From the NCBI RefSeq assembly GCF_932526225.1, contig NC_064044.1, positions 8,854,801 to 8,918,800 of the forward strand: a DNA stretch of 64,000 nt, given 5' to 3'. The position numbers and the translations under genes are program-made. The notes beneath the pieces were generated by a model. It ran no database searches and was not told the origin of the DNA. It worked only from the letters and a program-made list of their open reading frames with translations. This DNA is from Nematostella vectensis (Eukaryota > Cnidaria > Anthozoa > Actiniaria > Edwardsiidae). Positions 44,972-58,200 of this stretch are shown here, piece by piece. Numbering within the stretch: the first letter of the stretch is position 1; each line of letters opens with the position of its first letter.

Positions 44972-45037
44972 AAGGTCCGGACGGTTGAGGGTTATCCAAT
45001 TGAAACATTACCCCTCTTCCAATCACTTGACCTTTTT
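44972..45037 (+). ncRNA. Y-RNA-like gene 3
   Basis: A compact 66-nt gene with AAGGTCCGGACGGTTGAGGG at the 5' end, TTATCCAATTGAAA in the loop, and CCCCTCTTCCAATCACTTG then ACCTTTTT at the 3' end. Stem 1 (AAGGTC/GACCTT) is intact. Stem 2 is anchored by GAGGG/CCCTC. A T5 terminator follows directly. Upstream elements are intact, so this is a likely functional gene. Confidence 0.8.
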
Positions 45038-45611
45038 GATGAAATAATATATCATTATTCACAATTTGCAAGTAAATTTTTTATAGCTCAATTGTAAAAA
45101 TATACTGTTATTTAATTTCTGCAAATAGTTTTTACCGGTTGTATTCAAACCAACCCAGAGAGCTGAATAAAGACTTCTTGTCATAAGATTGCAACTAACA
45201 ATATTTCATAACATGAATTGACATTTCAAAGGCATACTAAATTTAGTATAGTTTTCTTTATTATATTTTTGAAAACTACGAAAAATACATTTTGCTAACC
45301 CTTTAAATTATAATATTATAATTGCTCAAAATTGAGACTATAAGCAAGGGATGACAGAGATAATTACACAACTGTCTTACGAAATTCATTTCAAAGTCTA
45401 TTTTATGTTGCAAATTTTTTTTGAAGGGAAGGGAAGGGTTAGAAAAAAGATGCTTTGTATATGAATAGAAATGACAAATTACAAAAGAAGAAGGGAAATT
45501 ATTATCTGTCAAATGTGAATTCAATTTTTTAGTTTGAATTTCAATAAAAAAGATTGTAATTAATTAAAAAAATATGACTCAGGCTATTCAGCCTTTTATG
45601 TCACTTCTTAT

Positions 45612-45682
45612 CGCGCATGGCATTTCCATACCTTTGCAAACCCACATGGAAACCGGGAGACCGTTCAGCTAGTGTATAAATA
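45612..45682 (+). promoter_or_regulatory. Pol III type-3-like promoter of Y-RNA-like gene 4
   Basis: CGCGCATGGCATTTCC (45612-45627), PSE-like CCCACATGGAAACC (45641-45654) and TATAAATA (45675-45682) precede the RNA start by the same distances as in genes 1 and 3. Confidence 0.75.
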
Positions 45683-45703
45683 TGTCCATGTTTCCTTGTA
45701 CAT

Positions 45704-45773
45704 AAGGTCCGGACGGTTGAGGGTTATCAATATGTCTTTGAATCCCCCCTCATCCAATCACTTGACCTTTTTT
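45704..45773 (+). ncRNA. Y-RNA-like gene 4
   Basis: A 70-nt gene: AAGGTCCGGACGGTTGAGGG, then TTATCAATATGTC, then CCCCCCTCATCCAATCACTT and GACCTTTTTT. Stem 1 has six pairs. Stem 2 GGTTGAGGG/CCCTCATCC has one mismatch. The last bases are a T6 terminator. It has the clearest TATA box of the set. Confidence 0.82.
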
Positions 45774-46666
45774 GCAGGGGTAAAAGCATTGTAAAGCGGC
45801 ACAAGATATTTTTTATGAGTTTATTCAAATTTGTTCTGCATTTTATTTAGCTAATTTATTGCTTGCATTAATGTTAGCAGTCTAGTCCGAGTGATTTAAA
45901 TTTCAAGTAAAAAAAAAATAGGAGAAAAGCTTAGTGAGAATAATTTATATATTAAACATTTATTTTTAAAAAATTGGAGTAATATTTTTTGGAAGTGATT
46001 AAAGCGTTAGTTAAAACCTGAAATTATGTATGCCTACAGTTTTTATCGAATCAGTTTTTATCAGCAATATGGACCGAAAGTAAATTTGAATCGAGGCAAC
46101 ATCGATTTCAATGGAAAAGAATTATTTCTTGTGAGTTAAATTATGCGAGTTTATTGCCATATCTGTTTTTATCCCTTCTTTAACCCCCCCGTTCGTTGCG
46201 ATTTGTGGTAAACAAACTCAAATGATTGGCGTGACCTGTGGTGCAATAGCAAGACACTTCCGGTTTCGAGTTTGTTACAATTCTGAGTAAACTGCCAATA
46301 GACTTGATAAATATAACAGGAAGTAAAAGCAGCAATTATAGAGGATAGGGAGAAAAAGTCACTTCCAAACACGATTTCATGTTAAATAGACAGAACAAGT
46401 TGATTCTCTTGTCAGTTTTTAAGATACACCGAATGATACCAGTAGAAACTGTAGTGTGGAAACCCTATAGCACGACACAAATAATATTCATCTATGAAAT
46501 TCTACCTTTATTTATCAATGATAGCCGCGAAGAAGTTTTCACAAAGTACAAGAGAACCAAAGCTACTGTTACATTTTTATTACAACACAAAATAAAATTT
46601 AACGGACAATTGTGGAACGCTAGTTCTAGGCCTAATAATGTTATAATTAGATGTATGATCATTTAT
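45774..46666. other. Non-coding stretch before the duplicated block
   Basis: No exon with supported borders. An open frame of 106 codons at 46379-46699 runs into the duplicated block and shows no family resemblance I can name. I treat it as chance. Confidence 0.4.
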
Positions 46667-47860
46667 CACAAGAAAGACTCAGATTATACTATGCTGTAAT
46701 ATTCTGTCAATTCGGTTTCCCTGGCCATTGTTTATACCACATCATCAGCCAATTGACCGTGTTGTACTGGTTGTAGAATAGCCGGACGAATGGACGTATC
46801 TCAACTATAGAGGCCCCAAATTTTCTGTGAACATCACAGGTACTCTGTTGATCTATATCGTGCTTTAGTAAAGTACCTACCTTGTTTGTTAGCGTAGTTA
46901 TCACCATAAGAACACAGAAACCCGCAACTACACTGCGCGTCCGCCATGTTGGCATCCTGTAACACCGCTGACTTGAGCCGCGGTTAAGGTAGCGTGACAC
47001 AAAGGATTGGTTGCGTGACTTTTACGAAAATTTACGGAACTAAACTCCAAAAATTATTATTCTGAATCAAATCCAAAGTGTTAAAGGTCAATTCTTCAAA
47101 GTTTCTTTTAATGACTATGAAGCGTAGTTCTTGGCTTTCCTTGGCGCACTCACGCCACTGCTCGCTCTATTGGCAATTATAATAGTTAAAGATTAAAGGT
47201 TCTGAATTTTTTTGGATAAAATAATAGCGCAAAAAGCGCCTCGCCTACTCTAACTAACCTAATTCTTAACACCTCTCATACTAACATACCAGTTTGTTAA
47301 AGTATTTGTTTGACATTGATCACTTCTAAATTACTCGCATACGTTGCGTTACACAAGCGAATGCGTTACCATCGGAATGCTCAACTCTACCTGATCTGAT
47401 GAATATTCAACTGAGGGAGTTATTAACTTCCGCACCAACCTGATCGACCGAGTCAGATCGAAGATTCTTTTCCCTCAGATAAACAATTCGAGTCTAGCCC
47501 TACAACAAACTACAGTATATGGCGTGAGAGATAAGGTAAACCGAACCAGAATCAACAAATAAATAAGCAGGCTTCACGATCTGTTGGAAGCTCTGACTTT
47601 CTGCGAGGTCCGCGAAGTACTGTTTACGGTTACGAATACGTTATCGATATTTTCTGCAAATACAATTAGCCTACTTCTGGAAATGCCTATGCTGGAAATG
47701 TAATCTATTTGACGTAAAAGCTTTATAGTATTAGTTGTTGGATGGTAATGGTGTTGTGCCAGCTTGCGAATTGGTAATGGGTGAAATTCATGTTCATTTG
47801 CTTGAAACTGGTGCTGAAGCAAAAGTTCTAGTTAGACAAAGGCGAGCTCGTCTAATTGTA
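46667..47860. repeat. Segmental duplication, copy B (orphan TMEM241 exon 1 and 5' flank)
   Basis: Near-identical to 14209-15425. A block of about 25 bp in the intron is missing here, and scattered single-base changes occur. Its left edge is the probable junction of the tandem duplication. Confidence 0.9.
46881..46955 (-). pseudogene. Orphan TMEM241 exon 1 copy
   Basis: The 25-codon first exon (MPTWRTRSVVAGFC ... TNK) and its donor GTAGGT are intact, but no exon 2 (YVLSILKFTY) follows to the left in the window. It would splice, if at all, to unrelated sequence. It shows that the duplicated segment was cut inside TMEM241 intron 1. Confidence 0.88.
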
Positions 47861-48338
47861 TCGAGTTTCCTGATCGCCCTTATTTAGAACGCTGACCATC
47901 TTTGTTAAGTCAAGTGTTTTTCAAGTCATGCTCCAAGACCACTGATATTAAATTGGTAGCAAACCAACATGCCATTTTCCACCCTGATATGTGCATACCA
48001 ACTCTTAATTGTAGAAAACTTATGCAAAGACGTTTCTAGATACCGTGAGGCAACCGGAAGTTCAGAGCTCTTCTCTATAAAGTTTTGTTTATCTGCTTAT
48101 ACCGGATAAAAAATAAAGTATTTGCCCCATCACAGGAGCTTACATAAGAAACCTGCTCGAGGTGCGAAAGAGTTTTAAAAAACATTTTCTACTTCCGGTT
48201 ACCGGTCGTCGTCTTAGAACGTCCTTACTTTAAAAGGTCCCCATTGATAGAAAAATTAGCAAATTTATTACACCATCTCACTTTCAAGGGAAGGGGAATC
48301 TCCTTTACTTCTTCTCTTACATGGTCCCTAAAGGTATA
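47861..48338. other. Probable original spacer between TMEM241 exon 1 and RTK
   Basis: These 478 bp join the two homology blocks in copy B, whereas copy A has 8.9 kb of mobile DNA there. I see no gene or repeat in it. It is likely the pre-insertion sequence and may hold part of the divergent promoter region. Confidence 0.5.
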
Positions 48339-49166
48339 AGCCCAGGTGTACAGCTGGAGTATCAGGGATCCTCCTCAGGAGTGAAGGGGATTCCCTCTCT
48401 TCACCTTCCCCCATACCTTATTACACTAAATTATCGCGCCACTTTAATTTCGCGATTTTTAAAAGATTCGCGGAAATAAAGTGACCCGAAAATTAGGATG
48501 CGCGAAAATTAAGTGAGAACACAAGAAGCCTTTGGGTGTTATTGGCTGTTTTATGTAAACACCTTGTCTATTTAGTCATCTAATGTACATATAGTACAGT
48601 AAGGGGTTGAGTTGGACATGTAATTATAGATTTTTATGAATCTAAATTTAGCCCACGCATCATTTTGTTAAAAATTGTTTCAATTTTGATGATTACAGCA
48701 TATTTAATTCCACTTGTTTTACTTGATTTTATTCTCCCAAAATCGCTAAAATAAAGTGATCAGATTTTTACGAAATTAGGAAAATCACAAAAATAAAGTG
48801 TCGCAAAATACCAGCATCTCAAAATTGCGAAATTTTGACGTCATGAAATTACTCAGTATCTATGCAAGGGGTGGTGAAAGGTCCCTAGAAATATTGATTT
48901 GCTTGCCAAATTTTAAGGCATCTTGAATTCTTTGATTTTAGAGATTCAACTTCTTGTTCTCGGAACTATAGAAAAGCAAGATCTCGTTTTCTCATATTTT
49001 CAAAGTAGCCTTCACACCGTCTCAGATTTTTTTGGATTAACCATTTGCCACTCCCTTAAGCAGGACCCTTGACTGTACCTGGAATTTTGGTTTTAACCCC
49101 CGCCCCAGGTAGTCCTTGTTGAATGACTAATCTTTACAAACCTTAATGTTCTTAGATCTCCACATT

Positions 49167-49221
49167 ATGACCTGGCTAGCAGCTGTCGTCCTTTCCTGTT
49201 TGGTACTTCATGTATTTTGTG
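49167..49221 (+). CDS. RTK-2 exon 1, signal peptide
   Basis: [18 protein letters not shown] is a signal peptide. With the phase-1 donor the next codon completes as V before SPAPTNVTV of the first FN3 domain, so cleavage near the Cys is likely. The start is the first ATG after the AT-rich flank. Confidence 0.8.
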
Positions 49222-52200
49222 GTAGTATGTATTGATTTCCTTGTCTTGTTTAAGATGCTGGGAAAAAGGGGAGGAGGGGTACAAAAAAAAGGATTTTGGG
49301 AGGGTTAAAGAGTGTTGATCAGCCAATCTTTTGATGTTTACTGCTGAAAATGCTATGGTCTATTATCAGAACACTATTCATGGATGAATTCTGATCAATA
49401 TTCCAGTCAAAATATCTAAGTTAGCAGATGGATGCTTTGTATGTCTTGGTTTTGTACAAAAGCTTAAAAGTGGTTAGCCTTCTTTAACATTGTTAGGAAA
49501 CCAGATGAATTCTGGGTTGTAGCAGGGGAGAAAGGAGGCAACAACACCCCTTACCCCCCCCCCCCCCCTGTAATCTGCAATACCAAGATTGCTGGTTTGT
49601 TTATTATAATTGGAAAATTACATTTTCCTTTTCTGTTTATTTCCCAGTTTCTCCAGCACCTACTAATGTTACAGTCACTTCTACTGGGTCAAAGAGTATA
49701 CTAGTCAAATGGACTAAAGTTACTGGAGCATCAAACTTACTTGGCTATGTTGTATACCACAAGGAGAATGGTTCCAATAGTGGAGAGAGTGCAACACCCA
49801 CTCGTCCTGACGTCACTCAGCTGTCAATCACAGGACTCAAGCCCTACAGAATCTACCATGTCCAGGTGGCTGCCAATACCTCCCTTGGTGTTGGGTACAG
49901 AAGTGAGGCGGTTTTTGAGAGGACAGATGTGGATTGTGAGTACAGGGCATCACACAGGGAGGGTGTGTCTAGAGGTGTTTTTGAACACTCCATTTTCCAC
50001 ATAATAGGTATTACTGTACACCCTCCCCTAGCAAATTGTTACATGCCTAGTATAGATATCTAGGGACGGTCTAAGATGCCGTCCACACTAGTATGGATTT
50101 GTTTGAATCCATATACTTTTTGATATGTTTAGGCCTTTCCTCCACACTAACACCAGGGTTGGATCCATAGCAAATCCGAAAACTTTTGAAAATGCTGTCG
50201 AAAGTTAATCAAAATGAATCTGTATACTTTGGTCCGTAGTGTGGATTGTCTAATCTGCATCAAAGTGAAAACGATGGCATAATATCTCAGGCTCGTCTGC
50301 TGCTATGAGCATGCACACATAAAAAAACAATTACATCATGCTGTATCTTCCAGTGTTTCCTGACGTTTGAATCCATGTTAGTGTGGACGGCTGGATCCAG
50401 GCCAAACGCTACAAAAACAATAGTGTGGATGCGAATCAAGTGATGCGTTTTCGGCGAAAGAAATCCAGATACTTTCGATTTCCGTGTTAGTGTGGACGAC
50501 CCCTAATACTGATTTTCAAGTGCTGACCCGGCTGTGTTTTATAAAAAATTCCAAAGCTCCCCAAAATTTACAGTAATTATGATCCCATAAAATTTGAAGG
50601 AAAACAAGAGAAATTTGCTGCTCATCCCCCCCCCCCCCCAAAAAAGAGAACTTGACACCAGTGTTTTGTCACAGATGCAACAGGAGCTCCGAAAGTAACC
50701 ATAGTAGAATCTCGTACCCCTACTTCTATATATATACAGTGGGAGCATATTCCCCCAGACACTGTCAATGGAATACTTTTGGGATATGCCATATATTACC
50801 TGAGAGCAGTGGATATTGGCGATTATATGAACAAATATGGGGAGCTGCTAGTTGGTGCTAATGAAACAAGTGGAACTGTTAGGGAACTGATTCCCTATAC
50901 TGAGTACCTACTAGGTGTGGCTGCGATTAACAACAAGGGCGTTGATCTGACACAAGGCTCTGTGAAGCATATAAACAGGTTATGGACCCTCCAAGCAGGT
51001 TAGCATCATCCATCACAATATCATCATCACAATCATGAAAAGCATTATCATCACCATAAACACTGCCACCATAATCTACACATCATAATCTTCAACATCA
51101 TTATCTCTGTCACCTTCAAGCTAGTTAGCATGTTCGCAATCACATTGTTATCATAATAATATCATCTGCAATTTCATTGTCACCTTACTAACACCATACT
51201 TTTCACAGCTGTTATCATCACAAGCATTTCATCATCACCGATTGTCATCATAACAACTACAATCTTGAAAATCACAATCATCACCACCCACACAAAGAAA
51301 ATCCATCTTATTCACCATTTTAGTTCTGTAAAATTAGTAAGGTCCTGTCATGTGTAGTGTGTCGGGGTTTGCCTTGCCGAGACCTCACATCCCCTTGGCA
51401 CGTCGTGACAGAAGCCTCTAGATAAATAAATAAATTGCATCACAATTATATTATTCATCATCGTCATCATCTTCATCAACATACTCTGTCTTCATACTAC
51501 AACCTTCATCATCATCATTATCACCATCATCATCATCACCATCATCATTTTATCATTATCAAACCACTGCAACCATAATCATCACAACCATCATTGTCAT
51601 TATCAATATTACCATCATCATCATTATCAATACTACCATCATCATCATTATCATTATTACCATCATCATCATTATCAATAGTACCATCATCATCATTATC
51701 AATATTATCATCATCATCATTATCAATAGTACCATCATCATCATTATCAATAGTACCATCATTATCAATATTATCATCATCATCATTATCAATATTACCA
51801 TCATCATCATTATCAATTTTATCATCATCATCATTATCAATATTATCATCATCATCATTATCAATATTACCATCATCATCATAACCCTGCGTAGCTGGCG
51901 GTTTTGGTAAGTTTCAGAGCAACTTTATCCGTGTGTACGTAAAACCGTTCGTAGTTTGTTTTGATGGTTTTTTTTGTATGGCCGCGCGACAGGAGCAAAA
52001 AATGGCAAAGCTCAAGTTGTATGGTTGGTTATATTAACTACTTACTAACCGAGAGTGAGGTCATGCCGGGAAATATCAAACTGAGGCTTTGGCGTATCGA
52101 CCGAGGCATTGCGAGGTCGATGCGCCAAAGCCGAGGTTTGATATTTTCCGGTATGACCGAACGGTCGAGGTTAGTAAGTTGTTTATTATATGGCTTTTTA

Positions 52201-55200
52201 AAATAAAAATCAAAAGAAAAACAAATCAACTTTCGCTTTCGCGCGAATATCGATTAGTTTATCGATCGATTTCAAAAAGGCGGGAAAACTAAAAACACTC
52301 GCGCGCTACCAAATTAAAAATGTAAATGAGTGAAAAGATTCAACAATAAGTAATTGGTAGTAATTGGACGACTCTTAAAAGTTACAGGTTTTATCATAGG
52401 TGAAGTTGATCCAAACAATAACAAAGAAAGCTGAGTTGTCAGTCCTCACGGCATGAATGGACTGTTTAGTTCGAAAAATCCACGGTATGTAGAGAACAAA
52501 CTTCTGAAGTAAGTTAAAATGAGAAGGCCAATCGCTTTGTGCGGCGTTTTGATTTGATGGAAATATTGCATTCACAAATAACAGGTAGTACTTATCTTAA
52601 AGAGACTTTTCTGGGTCTTTACACCCCTTGTTATTTATCCATTTGTTTGTTTATCCGATATAAATAACTTAACTTTTTATTTTTTGGCTATCGGTGGCGG
52701 CTCGTGATCTTATTGTTTTACTTTGTGTCAAAAATTCTCTCTTCAATCTCTTCAGGATAATAGAATACCGACTCAAAGTGCTTGTCCTCTTACATTATCA
52801 ACTTTAAGACCTGTTTGTTTCTTGTTTTTTTTTGGTGGCTTTGGTTTTTTGGTCGATTTTGTTTTAGCGAAATTCGTTCAACCGAACAAAGCAACACAAA
52901 AAAGCTCACAAAATGTCCCGCTCCGAATACGGAAAAAGACGGCCCGCTGATTAAACATTTCTGTTTCTTCTGGGTGTTAGAGTTCGCTACTCGAATGTTC
53001 GCTTTCGCTCGTTTTGCAGTTTGAAGGTGGAAAAAATATCAAAAACTAAAAGATTGTGAAAAATTTTTCGTAGGGCAATACGGAATTCCGTAATGCCCTC
53101 AGAGACGGACAATACGGGAATTTCACGACTACGAATTAGCCAATCACAGCGCGCGTACTATCGTAGCCATATAATAATAGCTTATATTGAACCTAGAGGT
53201 TCCTTGTACAATATACAATAAAATAAGCTTTGGTACTTTGGTAGATTATACGTTCTTGAGATATGATGAAGCAAAGTTGCCATTAATTATGAACAAGTAG
53301 TGCTTAAATTTTTTCCCAAATTGGGCAATTCCTGACAAATCAAGATTCTTAATATCTCAAGAACGATTTTTAATAAATAAATCTTTAATAAATTTTTAAT
53401 AAATCTTTCTTTCTCAAGAAAGATTTTTAATATCTCAAGAACGGATTATTTACCAAAAAGTACCAAAGCTTATTTTGTTTCACAAGGAACCTCTAGGCAA
53501 AAAATCAAACAAATATATGCTAATAAAACCTTACAATTTGAATTTTGCGATTTTTTTGCTCCTGTCTGGCCGCGCGAGAGAGCTGGGGCAAGTGTATGTG
53601 TTTTTTCCCACAAGTCCTGGCCTTTTTTTTCGGGCGCCCCTTACATTTGCCTAGCTCTCTCGCCAACCATCAAAACAAATTAAGAACGATTTCGCGTATT
53701 CCGCGTAAAAAACTGCTCTGAAAATCAGCAAAACCGCCAGCTGTGCAGGCTACATCACCATCATCATTTTTTTTTCAAGTATCATATATCACTTCGACAT
53801 CCATTACCATTACCGTCATCGTGACCAATGCTAACAGTGCTAATGCTAAAGCCTAACCTTGTTAGCCTAACCTTGTCAGCCTAACCTCGACACCCTTGTT
53901 GTCTTGTGTTTTCGTCTCTCATTGCTGTTCGATGATAGCAAGTAGTTAGTTGTGTTCTCCAGGCGTGTACACAGGGTTAGTGAGAAATCACTAAAATGAT
54001 CGACGTTTAAGGAATTTGACTCATATTCCGGACGCAAATAAGCCACTAAAGCTGAATATGTTTACAACAATTGCAAAAAAAATATAACTAACTTTATTGT
54101 GCACGATTTAGATACAAGTGTATGGTTTCGCATTGGGTATTGGTTTTATGCATTTTAACGGAAACCTCAACACAAAAACTGCAAAAAACGGCAATGCAAT
54201 CAAAAGTTTCGCGACAATGTTGCCAAATTAGCATCATTTTATTCATTTGAAACCTCGCGTTAGCAATATAAGTAGAATACTAAAGTTTACTCTTCCAATA
54301 CTATTTAACAGGGGGTGCTCAGGGTGCGTCCGCACCCCTCCCCCTTCCTCCTTGACGGCCAAAAAAGTGGGTCATTTCTTATTAATTATTCTTCAAATCC
54401 TATGCTTTTTTACTATGATTCCTGTGACTGCGCATCCCCCTCAGCCATTCCTGGGTACGCGCCTGTTCTCTCACAACTGCCTGATGATAGTAATGAGCTG
54501 TTTATAATGAATCCTGATATAATGAAGGCCCTGTGTACGGCGAGCGTGAAGCAAGGCTTTGGGCAGGTCGGAAATTGTTTAATACCACTTTTTTATCACG
54601 CTGCCATGTTATGCTGACCCCTCAAAGCCGAGTCACACAAAGCATCCATTTCCATCGGTATATCGATCGATATATTTTCAATTAAAGATCATCAATACAT
54701 TATTATAGACTAAGTTTCCTGGCAAATAAACTGTTGTATTTTCAATAATAAACAATAGCAAAGGAGTGGTTGATCAACATTCTATAAATGTTGCAAATGC
54801 AAACTCAAACCTCCAACTCAAACACTTAAAGCCTCTCTTTCGCGCCAAATTACACAGGACCCCATACTATGTAAAAAGGTCGATAACAACCTGATTCTTT
54901 TCAGCCCCGCCACCACCCAGAGGGCTGACCGTACGATTCACAAGTGAATCATCCCTGCGTGCTGATTGGCTCCTCATAACACGTGACAAGGCTAATGGGG
55001 TTATCATTGGTTACCAGTATCTCCTCTATAACCAGTCAGGCCTAATGTCCAATGACACCGAGCTAAACACAACGTCATCGCACACCTTCAACGATCTTGA
55101 GCGGTGCGAGGGTTACGAAGTTCGCGTACGTGCATGGACCGCAGGGGGTTATGGGAACTACAGTATCGTGGAGTTGCCCAACGAATGTGGTATGAAAATT

Positions 55201-58200
55201 TAAGAAATAATTTTTTCGAAAATACGAAGCAAATTATTAAGATTTTTGTTCAAAATATATACTATTATTATATTGAGTACCCTATTCCTCGTTTCAATAT
55301 TGATAAATTTGTTAGTTTTGAACATGGAATAACTACTATCAATTTTGCTATTGGATGCTATTAGGTGAAACAAAAATCAAGAAAATTTAAAGTTATGGTT
55401 ATGTAAAGATGGTGGTTTGGGTTATAGATCGGAATATGTAAAGGAAGACAACCACAGCTATCCAAGTCATGCAGGATATTGTCCTCATCTGTTTTCTTAT
55501 ACTATTTGTCTATACTATTTGACTAACTCATAATATTTGTTATTTTTATATCAACCACAGCTATCCCAAGCATCAAGGATATTGTCCTTATTTGTGTTTT
55601 TCATATTAACCATAGCTATCCTATGCATCCAGGATTTGTTCTTTTGTAATTTTTGTTCCAACCACAGCTATTCCAAGCATCCAGGATTTTGTTCTCATTC
55701 GTAATTTTTAATTCAACCACAGCTATCCCAGTTATCCAGTCCCCTTATCTCATACTAATCGCGACCGAGACCAAGCCCCTCGTCCTTCCACTAAACTACA
55801 CGTCTATTCCTCCTGCAAGCATTATATGGACTCTGCCAGACAAATCCACTTTAGCTCTCAATTACCAACTTTTCCGAAGTGTAATAGATGAAGAGACCAA
55901 AAGGGTTAGGGATTCAGTGATACATAACAATGAGACGCTGAGCTTTAACTATGTGGTGTCCGGTGACAAGGGGACGTATACGTGTAACGTGACCAACAGA
56001 TTGGGCTCGGCTATCGCTACTAGGGACCTCCTTATTGATAATGGTACGTATCTCCCTTGTAGTGATATTTTTATCATAATCATTATCATCATTATTATTT
56101 TTAATGAATGGGATGACGATGGTGATGATGATGATTAAAATATGATGCTGTTAATGATGTCGATTATGCAAAATTTAGTATTATGACGTTGAATTATAAT
56201 GACTGTCATGATGTTACTGTTGTTGATGATGATGATGATGGTGATGATAATTATGGTGATGATGATGATGATGATGAGTAATGACCGGCTTTTGTTTAAT
56301 CAGATGCAGTTCGTATTACATTTCTACTTAAAATAACAAGTGAAACATATAGCAGCAAGCTCAAGGAGCCAAAAAGCCCCGAGTTCAATGCTCTTGCGAG
56401 CAACATAAAGAAACAGGTAGGTTAATGATGTGTTGGTCTAGATCTTGTACTCTAATACGTTAATACCCCTTTATAGGGACTCTGTTGAGACTTTCGGATT
56501 ATCCTCTTTGAGTGGAATGTATGGAACAAATATATAGACCTTTTTTTAATAGCCACTAGAAGCCACTAGCTTTATGGAAGATATAAATCCTTCAAACTCT
56601 GATCTTTCTAAAGAATCCTCTCGTTAACGAGTCTAAAATGCGCTTCTCTTTGCTCCAGATCAGTTTGTTGTATGCAGATAAACAGTCTTACTCGATACTC
56701 CAAGTCAACATAAATTCATTCAGGTAATTGATATATTTATTCCAGCTACATTTGTAAATCTACGCACTTTGCGGTTTTATAAATCACCAATGACCTGGTG
56801 AAATTTTATAGTCCGACGCGCGCTACCGTTGCCACCTAACAGTTGGTATTTTCGGATGGCAGCACTGCCATTTGCACGGACAACGACTTTGAAATAGGTG
56901 TATATATTTTTTTACGAGCAGCTTTCGTATCTTTAGTTTCGAACGTGCGCCTGTTCTTCTTACCAGTAATGGAAGTGTGATGGCAAGCTTTGATGTCCTT
57001 GCAAACCGCACCGCCAGTATCAGTCACGCGTACCTGGAGAAAGATCTAGTGGCTACCATGGTAACCCAAGCTCGTAAGGGTAGCGTAGGAGAACTCAAAG
57101 TCGATGGCGTCATCATTGAAGGTATGTTTATTTTGAGCATCGACCATTTGATATCTCACAGGAATGTTAGGCGTTTTATTTTTTCTTGCTCGATTTTTTC
57201 TCGACCAATAGGCGACTTGCAATAAGAAATCACGTTACTAATTGCGACTGCGCCCGCGTCCCGCCGGAGAGGGACGAGCAACCTCGTCCCCAGGGTCTTC
57301 TGGGTAATTTTTAATAAGGCGCCATATTGAAAATTACCCAGAAAACCCTGGGAATGAGGTATACCTTTAAATGGAAATAAACCTTTCCTATCAGGAACCT
57401 TGCCTGTTCAGTTGAATTTCGCTCTGCCGTCAGCCATAAATTGTTTGCTCGAATGGCTTGTGGAGAATTCGGATTTCTTCAGCAGTTTGAAAAAAAAATA
57501 TTTTTTTACCGAAAATGGTAAGAGAAATGTCCGAGGAATAGATGCATGATATTGACATGAATGAAGTAACAGCAGAATGTAAGCAAACAGACGATAATGA
57601 TTAAGTTCAATAGTATTTAAAAAAAACTTAAAATAGAACTTAACAGAGAGTTGATAGCCTCCTACGCGCCGCTCTTAGGGACCGCGCTTCCCTAGGCCCC
57701 ACGAGTTGAAACCATGTCCTTAATTTTGATTATTGCGCTAATAAAAAAAAAGATTTCACAGCTTCAAATTAAATTGAATTCGTTTATTTTTATTTACAAA
57801 AATTTTCTGGAGAAAGAGCTCGCAGATGTTTTATGGTAAGTTTGAATAATATTGTAGAACATAATAATAATATGATAAAATCAAGTGTTGATTCTAAGGA
57901 CATCAACGCTTTCATAACTTTTCTAATGTTTCTCTAATATTTACTGTTTCTATAATTAAGAAAATTCAATGTCTCTTCCTTTTCCTCATCTTCTATTTCT
58001 TTTTTTCGTTCTGGCTTCCGTCATTCAAGCTTACACAATTACATTTGGTGCCTTTTGATTGGTCAGTTCCATTCGGGGAGGTTGATTGGAAACCTTTTCA
58101 GTGCTGACCAATGAAAACGCTTCAAGGACTTTGAATGACAGAAGCCAGAATTCGATTAATTTGTTGAAAAGCGTCTGCTCGGCCGAGCACGATGAAGGGC

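Noticed and set aside
46379-46699. 106-codon open frame as a gene
   Set aside because: It crosses the duplication junction, shows no recognisable domain, and has no copy in the other unit.
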